64,000 nucleotides of DNA from the NCBI GenBank assembly GCA_029565395.1, contig JAKQOG010000020.1, positions 62,001 to 126,000 of the forward strand, given 5' to 3'. A model generated the notes under the pieces. The model made no database searches, was not told the DNA's origin, and was given only the letters and a program-made list of their open reading frames with translations. Made by a program: the position numbers and the translations under genes. Every line of letters starts with the position of its first letter. Position 1 is the stretch's first letter. Shown here piece after piece: positions 1-9,546 of this stretch. This stretch comes from Candidatus Hydrogenedentota bacterium. Lineage in GTDB: Bacteria > Hydrogenedentota > Hydrogenedentia > Hydrogenedentales > CAILVY01.

Positions 1-2
1 AG

Positions 3-1463
3 GTCACGGCGGCCTATTATGTGCATATGTATACCCTGGGATGCGTCAACCGGGGGGCCGTGCCTGCAAAATGGGACGGTGGTCCGGGATTACTCCGAAA
101 TGACGACCGCACGTGGGGTCTGGCGGAGTGGATTCAGGAAATTCGCTTTACCTTCCTGCCGCTGTATGCAGCGAATTGCCTCGATATGGCCAAGGGACTG
201 CCCAATCACTATTCGGCAATGCGGCCATACTTGCGCGAACAAACCCAAAAAATGTGGGGTTTGGATGGGATCTGGATCCCGGAGACAGTCTTGCCATGGG
301 GCGGCATTGAAGATTGGGCACTGCATGCTGACGGCATGCCTCTGCTTCCCCATTTCAAGCTGTGGGATCCCAAAACGCGTCCATATGGCCGGTTCGAAGC
401 CTATAATCCTTATGTTGGTTTTTTGTTCACGGCGGGACTCGAACTCTGCTGGCACTACTTGACGTATGCACGGTATTCAGGCGATGAAACTTTTTTGCGG
501 GATCAAGCCTATCCGATGCTGCGGGATGTCTGTGTGTTTATCTCCGGGTTGCTTCGCGAAGGTGCCGATAAACGATTCCACCTGGACCCTGCGAATGCCC
601 TGGAAACATGGTGGCTCGCAGGCGATCCTTCCGATACATTGGACGGCATCCGCGCGATCTTTCCGGAGTTCATCCGTCTTTCCGAGGTGTATGGCGTAGA
701 TGCCGGTGCGCGCGCGCGGTGTGCGGAGCAATTAAGCCGCCTCCCGGACCAGCCCAGAGGTGTTTGGAATACCGAAGGAGTGATTGACGCCTCCATCGAC
801 GCCTATGCTCCGGCGATCCGGATGGGTGATCCACCGCGCATTAGCAATTTTGAGAATCCAGCCCTGTATCGGGTATTTCCGTTCGGTCTGAGCGGGATCG
901 GAACGCCCGATTACGAACGCGCCGTGCGCACGTTCGAGCACCGCATCTGCACGAATGTGCAGGGTTGGTCCATGGACCCCATTTGGGCGGCACGGCTGGG
1001 CTTGCGCGATCAGGCATGCGCCCTGCTCATGGAACATTATCGCAAATGGAACAAATACCGCTATGGCGGCTGGGACAGCGAAAATTCTAATGATCTACCC
1101 GGACGTTTAGCATTAACGCCCTACCTCGATGCGGGCGGCGTCAGCGCGTATGCCTTGCAGTCTATTTTGTTACAAAGCCACAACGACGTAATTCGGATTG
1201 CCCCAGCCCTCGCCTCTGACTGGGCCGGCATCTTCCGCTTGCGCGCCGAAGGTGGATTCCTCGTAACGGCGGAGGTTTCCGGCTCGACAGTCCGTAGCGT
1301 TAAGATTGCCAGCTTGTTGGGCAAATCCTGCACACTCACAAATCCCTGGCCGGACGAATGCGTTGTACGCGATGGTGATGCTGTGATTATTTCGACTCCG
1401 GATCGCAATGTGCGTTTTGATACAGCAGCGGGTCATGCCTATGTAGTGGAACAGCAGCATTGA
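3..1463 (+). CDS. Six-hairpin glycosidase, GH95-like, 5'-truncated
   Basis: The reading frame is open from the first bases of the window, so the gene starts upstream; about 486 C-terminal residues are present. The sequence has the look of the (alpha/alpha)6 six-hairpin glycosidase superfamily, closest in my reading to GH95 (alpha-L-fucosidase or alpha-L-galactosidase) and to DUF5703-containing relatives: helical hairpins rich in Trp and Tyr (LETWWLAGDPSDTLDG, RYGGWDSENSNDL) followed by a small C-terminal beta domain from about residue 380 (FRLRAEGGFLVTAEVSG). The signal peptide and N-terminal beta domain lie outside the window. It is followed 51 bases later by a heparinase-like gene on the same strand, suggesting one transcript for glycan breakdown. 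The substrate is inferred from family resemblance only and could differ. Confidence 0.6.
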   Translation, partial: VTAAYYVHMYTLGCVNRGAVPAKWDGGPGLLRNDDRTWGLAEWIQEIRFTFLPLYAANCLDMAKGLPNHYSAMRPYLREQTQKMWGLDGIWIPETVLPWGGIEDWALHADGMPLLPHFKLWDPKTRPYGRFEAYNPYVGFLFTAGLELCWHYLTYARYSGDETFLRDQAYPMLRDVCVFISGLLREGADKRFHLDPANALETWWLAGDPSDTLDGIRAIFPEFIRLSEVYGVDAGARARCAEQLSRLPDQPRGVWNTEGVIDASIDAYAPAIRMGDPPRISNFENPALYRVFPFGLSGIGTPDYERAVRTFEHRICTNVQGWSMDPIWAARLGLRDQACALLMEHYRKWNKYRYGGWDSENSNDLPGRLALTPYLDAGGVSAYALQSILLQSHNDVIRIAPALASDWAGIFRLRAEGGFLVTAEVSGSTVRSVKIASLLGKSCTLTNPWPDECVVRDGDAVIISTPDRNVRFDTAAGHAYVVEQQH

Positions 1464-1514
1464 AGCTTCCTTCCGATTTCCGCAGAATACGTTTTGACAA
1501 AGAGAGGAACACAC

Positions 1515-3827
1515 ATGAAGAGCAAGCGCATAGTTCAATTTGCCTGGATGGCGGTGAGTATTTCGATAGCGTTTTCATCGATTGCAGCGCCGATGCTCGA
1601 TGAATCCCCTGCACAAACGGGGGAATGGGGCTTTCGACCAGATGACGGAGCCTCGCCGGTAAATCCCCCTGGGTTTTCGTGGCGGCCTTGCAAGGATGCG
1701 GACCACTATGTGCTGGAAATTGCACAAGATAGCGAATTTAAGAATAGTGTGCTGAGTGAAGCATCCATACCCTGGTCAGCGTATTGTCCTTCAAAGAAAC
1801 TTAACGCTGGAACCTATTTCTGGCGGTATTGTGCGGTGGATGCTGCGGGTGAGACGTCTGAATGGAGTCATATCCGGACATTTTCCATCAGCGGGGATGC
1901 GGTGGTGTTTCCACAACTGACCCGGCAGGAACTGAAGCAGCGCATGCCGGCAGAACACCCCCGTCTCTTCTTCCGTCCGGAAGACCTTCCCCGATTACGC
2001 GAACAGGCGCAAGGGCCATTGGCGGAACGCTGGACAAAATTGCTTCAGGCTGCTGATAAACTTCTGGTTACTCCTCCGGATACAACCGATCCGCCGAAAT
2101 ACCCAAAGACTGTTGATCGCAGGAAGACGCCGGGAGAATGGAAAAAGATCTGGTGGGGGAACCGGGCGCGTGTTATCGCCGTTGCGGACAGCGCCGCCAC
2201 GTTGGGATTTGTGTATCGGATATCCGGCGAGGAAAAGTATGCGAAGGCCGCGCGCGACCTGCTGCTGGCCGCCACCAAGTGGGATCTGAACGGCGGCACG
2301 AATTACCGTTACAACGATGAAGCGGCAATGCCCATGCTCTATATGGCGGCGCGCGCCTATTCCTGGTGTTATCCCGTGCTGAGTGAGAGTGATCGCGCGG
2401 CCATCGCCGCCATGATGCGGGAACGCGGATCACAAGCGTATAAACATCTTCGGGCCAATAAACATCTTTGGCATCCGTACAATAGCCACAGCAACCGCGC
2501 ATGGCATTTTCTCGGCGAGACGGCCATCGCGTTTTACGATGAAATACCGGAAGCGCCGGAATGGCTGGATTACGCCATGACGATCTTTTACACTGCCTAT
2601 CCAGTCTGGGGCGATGACGACGGGGGCTGGCAGGAAGGCATGGCGTATTGGAACAGCTACCTTTCCTTGTTTATGTATTGGGCATCGATTATGTCCTCGG
2701 CATTCGACATCGATGTGTATCAAAAGCCCTTTTTCCGGCATGCGGGTGACTTTGCCATGTACACCATGCCGCCCGGAACCGGCGCCGGTGCGTTCGGAGA
2801 CCTCGCAGAGGGCTCCTCCGCGGGAAGAGTGGCCCCGCTTATGCTTTTTTTGGCGAATGGCTCCAGAAACCCCTATTGGAAATGGTATGCGGATGCCTGC
2901 GGCGCCAAACCAGGCGACGGTTACCTGGGGTTTCTTTATGCGGGACAACTGTCCGGCCTCGAAAGTAAAGCACCGGAGGATTTGCCCACTTCCCGTTGTT
3001 TCCATGGAACCGGTCTGGCCGCGATGAATACAAATTTGCTGGACGGAAAGAACAATATCCAGGTTCACTTCAAGAGCAGTCCGTTTGGCCGTCAAAGTCA
3101 TGGCTATAACTCAAACAACGCCTTTCTGTTGAACATCAATGGCCAGCGCGCCTTTATTCAATCCGGCAAACGTGACCTGTATGGCAGTGAACATCATAAG
3201 AACTGGATGTGGGAAACAAAGTCGGACAATGCCATTTTAGTGAACGGCGAAGGACAGATTCCGCATGTCTCCACGGCAAAAGGGAGCATTACTGTATTCG
3301 AGACGTCGCCTGCGGTGGATGTCGTAGTGGGAGAAGCGGCCGAATCCTATAAAGATCTCAAACGATGGACGCGCCGCATGGTCTTCTTTAAACCCAATAC
3401 GATTCTGATCCACGACCTGCTTGATGCGCCGGAACCCGCCACGTTCGACTGGCTGCTCCACGGCACAGGACCCTTCACCATCGAAGGGCAGGAATCCCAT
3501 TGGGAGGGCAATGCAGGAAAAGCGCGCATACAGTTCCTTGATCCCGCAGGCCTTGCCCTCTCGCAGACCGATGTCATGGACCCGCCCCCCGGCGATTACG
3601 CAAAATTCTCGCTGAAAGAATGGCACTTAACGGCACGAACCGGAGAAAAAGCGCAACATCAGGAATTTCTTGTGCTGATCACACTGCAAGACGTTGATGT
3701 GTCAATAAAACAAGAAGAAGGAAATCCGTCCCGCCTTCAGATGACGCTTCCCAACGGGATAGCCAACGTTTCCCTTGAACCGGACCATTTTTCAATCGAT
3801 GCGCCGGGGTTTAAAAAAATGTTTTGA
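1515..3827 (+). CDS. Heparinase II/III-like exported polysaccharide lyase (DUF4962 type)
   Basis: A 770-residue secreted protein. I start it at ATG 1515, where AGAGAGGA lies 6 bases upstream; an in-frame TTG at 1494 has no ribosome site. Residues 1-25 form a signal peptide (basic start, hydrophobic run, SSIAA). A fibronectin-like domain follows (about 30-130, PPGFSWRPCKDADHYVLEI), then an alpha-helical toroid (about 150-480) with HPRLFFRPEDLPRLREQA near its start, NSHSNRAWHFLGE and DDGGWQEGMAYW, and then a beta-sandwich heparinase II/III C-domain (SHGYNSNNAFLLNINGQRA, HHKNWMWETKSDNAILVNG). This order is typical of DUF4962/Hepar_II_III lyases that cleave uronic-acid-containing polysaccharides by beta-elimination. 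The substrate cannot be read from sequence. It ends 33 bases from a convergent sialidase gene. Confidence 0.75.
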   Translation: MKSKRIVQFAWMAVSISIAFSSIAAPMLDESPAQTGEWGFRPDDGASPVNPPGFSWRPCKDADHYVLEIAQDSEFKNSVLSEASIPWSAYCPSKKLNAGTYFWRYCAVDAAGETSEWSHIRTFSISGDAVVFPQLTRQELKQRMPAEHPRLFFRPEDLPRLREQAQGPLAERWTKLLQAADKLLVTPPDTTDPPKYPKTVDRRKTPGEWKKIWWGNRARVIAVADSAATLGFVYRISGEEKYAKAARDLLLAATKWDLNGGTNYRYNDEAAMPMLYMAARAYSWCYPVLSESDRAAIAAMMRERGSQAYKHLRANKHLWHPYNSHSNRAWHFLGETAIAFYDEIPEAPEWLDYAMTIFYTAYPVWGDDDGGWQEGMAYWNSYLSLFMYWASIMSSAFDIDVYQKPFFRHAGDFAMYTMPPGTGAGAFGDLAEGSSAGRVAPLMLFLANGSRNPYWKWYADACGAKPGDGYLGFLYAGQLSGLESKAPEDLPTSRCFHGTGLAAMNTNLLDGKNNIQVHFKSSPFGRQSHGYNSNNAFLLNINGQRAFIQSGKRDLYGSEHHKNWMWETKSDNAILVNGEGQIPHVSTAKGSITVFETSPAVDVVVGEAAESYKDLKRWTRRMVFFKPNTILIHDLLDAPEPATFDWLLHGTGPFTIEGQESHWEGNAGKARIQFLDPAGLALSQTDVMDPPPGDYAKFSLKEWHLTARTGEKAQHQEFLVLITLQDVDVSIKQEEGNPSRLQMTLPNGIANVSLEPDHFSIDAPGFKKMF

Positions 3828-3860
3828 TGATGATCTCAACCCGTATTTTTCACCCGAATA

Positions 3861-5051
3861 TCATGGCACATGCATGGGTCCGGCCTTGTTTACCAGGACT
3901 CGGAACCGTGTTTTTCCGCTGACAGGTTTTCCTTCCAATACATCTTCTTCGGTAAATGTTGCCATTAAAATTTCCCGGGCGTCTTTTCGCGAATAATCGT
4001 AAATGACATAGATGAGTCCATCCGGAGCCTCGACGCCATCTGGATAGCTAACGCCAGCACGCTCATCAATCAAGAGTCCGCCTTTCCATGTTTTTCCATC
4101 ATCGCCGGAAAGAAAGGCCGTCAGATGGGATCGTCCATGATTTTCCGGAGGCGCGTGTTTCACCAGGAGCAGTTTTCCGCTTGCCAGGCGGCGAATAAAG
4201 AATCGGGCGGCGGAATCAATATGTTTAACCGTTTCGGAAGGCCGTCCTTCGGACCATGTGCGCCCGCCGTCGGTGGAAAAGCTCTCGCCGATGCCGTATC
4301 CGGTTCGAACCAGCATCCAGAGCTTTCCATCGGACAGTTCAACCACCATGTGTTCATCGCACTTCCTGTCCTTCACATCCGAGCGGCCCAGCGGCGCAAA
4401 CGTTTTTCCGTTGTCCGTTGAGCACACCACCCAAGAACCGGAGGGCTGCGCGGTGTCGATGCTGTATTTTGGATCGGGCGTGTTTGCGGGTATTGCCCAA
4501 ATCGCCGCAGGCAGTAGCCACGCCCCTGAACGCAGCACCGTGGGCTTGTTCATCATGATGCCGTCGCAGAGTCTGCGTGGCGCGGACCATTGAGGATGAG
4601 GATTTTCTGGCTCATTGGCAGTCATGGCCCAGACACCCGCGCGGCCATCCCACCACGTTACTCCTTGCGCCCAAAACAGCCATAGTGTCCCGTTTGGATC
4701 ACGCCATAAACACGGATCGAAAGCCCGCACGATACCTTCCGGGTCAATTGCAAGCGTGATATCCGGCCAAGTGACGCCATCATCTCCGCTGGTGGACAGC
4801 ATCACGTAATTTTCAGGCCCTTCTTCTTTTCCTCCTCCGTACCAGGTGGCCCATAACCGGCCATTTGATGCGCGCTCGATGCCGGGGATGCCTTGAAACA
4901 GGCGGTTCGCTCCGGCGTACTCAGCACCGGGCGGTGATGCTATGCGGGGCGAGTTGAGGGCGAGTTCCTTCGGCGGAACTTCGCCTGCGTCCTGCGCCAA
5001 ACACGATATAGTGCAAACAAAAACAAGGGAAAGAGCCCATAAAATTCTCAT
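3861..5051 (-). CDS. Exported sialidase / BNR-repeat six-bladed beta-propeller
   Basis: A 396-residue protein. The start at 5051 is chosen because GGAGG lies 5 bases upstream; a GTG-like extension to 5063 would overlap that site. The N-terminus is a signal peptide (MRILWALSLVFVCTISCLAQ). The body shows four Asp-boxes of the S-x-D-x-G-x-T-W type (STSGDDGVTW, CSTDNGKTF, SFSTDGGRTW, LSGDDGKTW), which are diagnostic of sialidase/neuraminidase beta-propellers. An early Arg-containing strand (IERASNGRLWATWYGG) matches the exo-alpha-sialidase start. In many environmental bacteria such proteins are annotated as sialidases without proof that sialic acid is the substrate. It is the last gene of a three-gene minus-strand set (GH127, unassigned TIM-barrel protein, sialidase) with gaps of 22 and 42 bases. 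Confidence 0.75.
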   Translation of the reverse strand: MRILWALSLVFVCTISCLAQDAGEVPPKELALNSPRIASPPGAEYAGANRLFQGIPGIERASNGRLWATWYGGGKEEGPENYVMLSTSGDDGVTWPDITLAIDPEGIVRAFDPCLWRDPNGTLWLFWAQGVTWWDGRAGVWAMTANEPENPHPQWSAPRRLCDGIMMNKPTVLRSGAWLLPAAIWAIPANTPDPKYSIDTAQPSGSWVVCSTDNGKTFAPLGRSDVKDRKCDEHMVVELSDGKLWMLVRTGYGIGESFSTDGGRTWSEGRPSETVKHIDSAARFFIRRLASGKLLLVKHAPPENHGRSHLTAFLSGDDGKTWKGGLLIDERAGVSYPDGVEAPDGLIYVIYDYSRKDAREILMATFTEEDVLEGKPVSGKTRFRVLVNKAGPMHVP

Positions 5052-5093
5052 TACAACCTCCATACTCTCAAAAGAACCTATATTTCTCTGGGG

Positions 5094-7346
5094 TTATTCA
5101 GGCAGCGGGGTTGGAGCATCCAATCGAACCCAATCCGCGGTAAGCGATATCAATGCGGGAGGAATCGCGCCTTGCAGGCCCTGGAGTGCGCCGTGGTAAT
5201 TTCCCGAAGCATCGCGCCACAAAGCAATGTCACAAGGTTCTTGCAGTTCGATTTTCATGCTTCCGCTCTCAAACCGTTTTAAATTTCCCGCTGCCATGGC
5301 GTTTACGGAACCATCTGCCGCCAGGCGCACCGCCGCCACGCCCACGGCATCGAACGCCACCGTGTGTCCATCGATATCGAGTGTGGTGAGTATGGGATCG
5401 CCCGCGGGATCATTCTGCCCGGCAAGAACAAGACGCGTGCCGTCCACCAGGCGGCAATGACCCGCGGCCGGAGGCTGCACAAGCTTGGTGTTCCAGCAGA
5501 CGGCATCAACGGCGGGTGTCCCCGCCTGAACACTGCGCGGCAGGACCTCTAATAGCGCGGCAAGGCATGCAGCGCCATCCGGATAAGGAATCATCTTGTC
5601 GGGGAGCGTTGCATTGCCATCAAACGGTTTCCCGTCAAAATCACGGGTCCAATCCCCTACACGGTTCAATGCTGTTTTACCGTCCGCCGCGTTGCGGAAA
5701 AATTCGGCGATGGAGGATCGCTCGAATTCCGGGTGATAGAGAACCACCCAGTCATACCGCTGCGTCCCATAGGCGATTTTTCCGTTTTCTATTTTCACGG
5801 CGCCCGATTCAATCTCGCTGGTCGGAATGAGGTCCGTGTAATATCCGGCGCGCCACAGGGCATCCGCAACATCCTTCCCCACGTCTTCATAGGCGGGCCC
5901 GGCCCAATTCATTGCGCAGGGATGGCCGAAGATGACTGCAATACGGCAATCCAACGGCGCAGGCTGAATAAAATGAAGCATGCGGATGCGCGCTTCGCCG
6001 CGCATGAGATTTCCGGCAAACAACTGCGACATGCGCCATCCGGGCGCTTCCTTCAACGGATACAATGGATGGTAATTGATGCGGCCCCCGGCCAGTGCAT
6101 GTGACCAGACAGCCGTTTCGTACTGACTTTTCTCAGGCGCATAAAACATGTTGTACCAGACGGAGTTGTTCCATTTTTTCGCCATCGCGGTGCGGACACA
6201 GAACGGCGTAACCTCATCGGTCTGCGCATAATCGCGCCGCGCGGCCCACCAATCGAGGCCGTTCTTCTTGAATTCCCGGCTGTCACAATAGGGGTACCAC
6301 GTCGGATGCGTGGAAACCATGGCCTCTTGACCAAAGACTTCTTTCACCGCCCGATAAAAATCGCCTTCAATCTCCACATTCCGCAACCGGTTCATTTCCA
6401 TGAAATGATTCACCGCGCCCTGCCGATCTCCTTCACGGCCAACCTCGCCCGCATACATCAACAGACAATCCCGCACGAGATCGCGGCCGGTGCGTTGGTT
6501 ATAGGCCAAAGCCATCGGTTCGGAATACCAGAAATCGTTGTGTTTCGGCGTGCCGTCAAAACAGGGCGGGAATCCCCATTCGTCCTTGCACGCGCCCACC
6601 AGTTTTACGTCCGCGTAGCGGCGCAGGAGTTCCCGCTGGAATTCCAGCAGGTGCGGCGCGTAAACATCCGGAGTAAGATGAGAAAACGCAACACAGGCAC
6701 AGACGATGGGCTGATCCGTGGCTGTTTTGGGCGCCGCGATTCGGATCTTCTTTTCACTGCGCTCCTCAATACGGCACGCGGAAGTAATATCGACCACAGT
6801 ACCGGGGGCGATGCTGCCTTCTGATCGGGCGAATGCATACACACGCATTAACCGGCTTGCCAGGGGCAAGTATGGCTTGGCGCGGCCCGTGTAATGATCG
6901 CTCAGAGTCTCTGACGTGATTTCTAGAACAGTGTCCCCTTCGCCGTTTCGGGGCGTTTCCCGAATACGCAGCATTTCCTGCATTTCATCCGGATAGGCCG
7001 TTTGAAACGCTTCGCGCGTCAGCCGGACATCCAGGTCCAGGGCAACACGGATGTCAAAACGAGCGGCATATTCCATCGCCTCGCGAAGCGTGTCGTGGAC
7101 AAACGCGTCGGTGAGTTCGCCCTGGGGAATGCGCAAACTCGCCGTCAGAAGGGTAAATTTGGCATGTTTCGCCACGATGTCAATATACGCGCGGTAATTC
7201 TGGTCCTTAAAATCCTCTTCATGCCAAAACCAGCATCCGAGCGCGGGCGGAACATTCGGCGGCAAATGAGTTAATACGGGATTTTCCACTGCTCCAGCGG
7301 TCGCAACCAGAGCAATCCCGACGAACGCCATCCAACTTTTCAGCAT
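5094..7346 (-). CDS. Exported glycosidase-like protein, TIM-barrel plus GATase-like domain
   Basis: A 750-residue protein starting at ATG 7346, with AAGGAG about 8 bases upstream and a signal peptide (SWMAFVGIALVATAGA). I do not recognise a named family. The N-terminal 400 residues look like a TIM barrel: CWFWHEEDFKDQNYRAYID, IRVALDLDVRLTREAF, VKLVGACKDEWGFPP, HPTWYPYCDSREF. A second domain (about 490-590) has the Rossmann or GATase-like pattern seen after the barrel in GH42-type enzymes (CRIAVIFGHPCAMNW, YDWVVLYHPE). A short C-terminal beta region ends the protein. The EW in ACKDEWGFPP is a candidate catalytic acid. It sits between GH127 and a sialidase and is probably co-transcribed with them, so a role in arabinan or mixed-glycan breakdown is a guess from neighbours. 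Confidence 0.6.
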   Translation of the reverse strand: MLKSWMAFVGIALVATAGAVENPVLTHLPPNVPPALGCWFWHEEDFKDQNYRAYIDIVAKHAKFTLLTASLRIPQGELTDAFVHDTLREAMEYAARFDIRVALDLDVRLTREAFQTAYPDEMQEMLRIRETPRNGEGDTVLEITSETLSDHYTGRAKPYLPLASRLMRVYAFARSEGSIAPGTVVDITSACRIEERSEKKIRIAAPKTATDQPIVCACVAFSHLTPDVYAPHLLEFQRELLRRYADVKLVGACKDEWGFPPCFDGTPKHNDFWYSEPMALAYNQRTGRDLVRDCLLMYAGEVGREGDRQGAVNHFMEMNRLRNVEIEGDFYRAVKEVFGQEAMVSTHPTWYPYCDSREFKKNGLDWWAARRDYAQTDEVTPFCVRTAMAKKWNNSVWYNMFYAPEKSQYETAVWSHALAGGRINYHPLYPLKEAPGWRMSQLFAGNLMRGEARIRMLHFIQPAPLDCRIAVIFGHPCAMNWAGPAYEDVGKDVADALWRAGYYTDLIPTSEIESGAVKIENGKIAYGTQRYDWVVLYHPEFERSSIAEFFRNAADGKTALNRVGDWTRDFDGKPFDGNATLPDKMIPYPDGAACLAALLEVLPRSVQAGTPAVDAVCWNTKLVQPPAAGHCRLVDGTRLVLAGQNDPAGDPILTTLDIDGHTVAFDAVGVAAVRLAADGSVNAMAAGNLKRFESGSMKIELQEPCDIALWRDASGNYHGALQGLQGAIPPALISLTADWVRLDAPTPLPE

Positions 7347-7368
7347 AACAGGTACTCCTTCTTGTCGC

Positions 7369-9369
7369 TCAATGATTTTTCATGGGTATCCACACGGCCA
7401 AATCGCCCGATGCGCGATTGCTGTTGGCATAAAAGGGGATCGCCGTAAAATCCACCGGGATGGTATCGGAAGCATTGTCACAATACAGTGCGCCATCCTT
7501 CCACTCCTGAAGCGTGAGCGCTTTCCCTTTAATCAGGATAACGCCGCCAAGTAAATCGGCGCGGTATTCTGTGGCGAATCCGCCATCGGATTGCATAAAC
7601 AGGCGTTTGATCGGTGTTGGATTGTCCGCCGGCTCCAGGCAATACACGATCGGCCCGCGCATCAAGGCCATCCGCCCGGCGTTTGCCTCCACATTCGGAT
7701 TGGCGAAGACGGTCCGGACCGGCATCGGAAGTTCAAACGAAATCCGATCGCCGCTTTTCCAGGTGCGACGCAACACGGCATACCCGTGGTTAACAGGAAC
7801 ATCGTTAAACGATTCGCCATTAACAGTAAAAGTGAATGCATTACTCCAGCCTGGAATACGTATGCGCAGATCAAATGCTACAGGGACTTCGGGATCCGGA
7901 GAAATCATCACTTTCCCGTCCCATGGATACCGCGTTTCTTGTGATACCATTACTTTCCTTCCCTGCAATGATGTGGTTAACCGGCTTCCCACAAACAAAT
8001 TGACATAGAGACTGTTGTCAGCAATCCCGTACACATAGCCCGGCAACGCCCCCATGATTTTAAGAAACATCGGCGGACAACAGGGGCATCCGTGCCATTC
8101 CCAACGCTGCCGGTTGGTTGCTTCCAGGGGATTTTCATAGAAGTAGCTGTTGCCTTCCAGCGAGACGCCGCTCAGCACGCCGTTGTAAAGCACACGTTCC
8201 AGTTCATCGATGTATTTGCCCTCCTGAAAGAGCAGAAACATGTTTTCATGGAAAAAACCCGCCCCAACGGCGGCACAGGTTTCGAGATAGGCGTTATTAG
8301 GCAGTACATAGTCCGGTCCGAATTTTTCGTCGTTCGCAAAGGCCCCCACGCCTCCGGTCAAATGCATTTTTTTGTATACCATGTTTTCCCAAAGCCGTTG
8401 CGCGGCGTGGGTATAGTCATCGCGGGCATCGGCCCTGGCTGCGGCGGCCAATCCCGCGCACACGAGAGTGGCGCGCACCGCATGCCCCTCAATTGTTTCC
8501 TGTTCCAGCAGTGGCTTGTGATCCTGGGCATACGCGCCCCAAGAGGGGCGGTCATCTCCGTATAATTTGTCGCGGATGAATTTCTGGCATTCTGTTTCGT
8601 TCGTATGCTCCCAATCCGGTTTTCCACAATGATGTCCGCGTGCTTCCAGCCAGAATTCCGCAAGACTCAGAAAGTCTCGTTCATTTACCGGCATGTCCAC
8701 CTTATCCTTCACTTCCGGATGATCTCGAAACAGGCGGTATAGATTTACGGCGGCTTCTTCGGCCAGCGGATGGGAGGGGATGATATTCCGCTTGGGTGGC
8801 GGCCCCATCGTCTTGAACATGAGATTCGCCATCCGCACTGCCACGTTCAAAAGTGTTGTCCTACCCGTGGCTTCGTAATAATGAGTGCCGGCTTCCATAA
8901 GCGCGCCCGCGTTGTATAGATCATGCTGAATGCGTTCATATCCTCCATTCAATCCCCAGCGATGATCAGGCTCCATCAACTGCGTGAAGGTTTCAATATA
9001 ACCATCGGGATCCTTCGCGGCCGCTGCGGCGATGCGTTCAATGTAACCGTCGATCTGTGATTCCAATGCTGGGTCCGGTTTCACCGTCAGAAAATCGGCT
9101 GCCGCCCGGATCATTTCATAAATCAGGCCATCGTACCAGGGCGGCCCGTCATGTCCGCCGTTCTCACCATCTCGCACTCGATCAAAATTTTTAAACGCGC
9201 CTGTTTTCTCGAATTTGACAAAGCAGTCCGGTATCGTCGTGTTCCGCCACACAGCGAGTTTCGGCCCCCAAAACTCATCTGAAATCTCAACCTGCGCCAG
9301 AGGTGCGGGTGCAACCGTTGCGCCGAATATGCACTGGACGATACAAAGATTCATAAGACACAAAAACAT
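7369..9369 (-). CDS. GH127 beta-L-arabinofuranosidase-type exported hydrolase (DUF1680)
   Basis: A 666-residue protein with a short signal-like N-terminus (MFLCLMNLCIVQCIFGATVA); ATG 9369 is preceded by GAGAAGG. It begins with VEISDEFWGPKLAVWRNTTIP, a typical opening of the DUF1680/GH127 family. The zinc-thiolate active site known from bifidobacterial HypBA1 (Glu338, Cys340, Cys417, Cys418) can be matched here as Glu363-x-Cys365 in YLETCAAVG and Cys430-Cys431 in GCPCCPP, with Cys430 the likely nucleophile. HLTGGVGA (336-343) is also conserved. The family removes beta-L-arabinofuranose or related sugars from glycoprotein side chains and pectins; GH146 is an alternative with the same chemistry. 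It is the first gene of a minus-strand trio and is divergent from a GH36-like gene across a 177-base gap. Confidence 0.85.
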   Translation of the reverse strand: MFLCLMNLCIVQCIFGATVAPAPLAQVEISDEFWGPKLAVWRNTTIPDCFVKFEKTGAFKNFDRVRDGENGGHDGPPWYDGLIYEMIRAAADFLTVKPDPALESQIDGYIERIAAAAAKDPDGYIETFTQLMEPDHRWGLNGGYERIQHDLYNAGALMEAGTHYYEATGRTTLLNVAVRMANLMFKTMGPPPKRNIIPSHPLAEEAAVNLYRLFRDHPEVKDKVDMPVNERDFLSLAEFWLEARGHHCGKPDWEHTNETECQKFIRDKLYGDDRPSWGAYAQDHKPLLEQETIEGHAVRATLVCAGLAAAARADARDDYTHAAQRLWENMVYKKMHLTGGVGAFANDEKFGPDYVLPNNAYLETCAAVGAGFFHENMFLLFQEGKYIDELERVLYNGVLSGVSLEGNSYFYENPLEATNRQRWEWHGCPCCPPMFLKIMGALPGYVYGIADNSLYVNLFVGSRLTTSLQGRKVMVSQETRYPWDGKVMISPDPEVPVAFDLRIRIPGWSNAFTFTVNGESFNDVPVNHGYAVLRRTWKSGDRISFELPMPVRTVFANPNVEANAGRMALMRGPIVYCLEPADNPTPIKRLFMQSDGGFATEYRADLLGGVILIKGKALTLQEWKDGALYCDNASDTIPVDFTAIPFYANSNRASGDLAVWIPMKNH

Positions 9370-9546
9370 AAAACCTTCTCCGATTTCGGAACAGCATGCA
9401 TTGCCAACAGGGTTTCAGAATATCAACGTTCGGAGTATAGCATGAGCACGCGGGGCATGTAAGTCTCATGATCGCATTTCCATGAATGTGAAAGCCGGGG
9501 AAAGAGTCATGTATTCTTTCACCCGTTCAATGGGAGTTTTTTACAC

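Noticed and set aside
1493..1498. TTGACA before the heparinase-like gene
   Set aside because: No -10 box fits between it and the start codon at 1515; it is most likely chance within the short gap of an operon.
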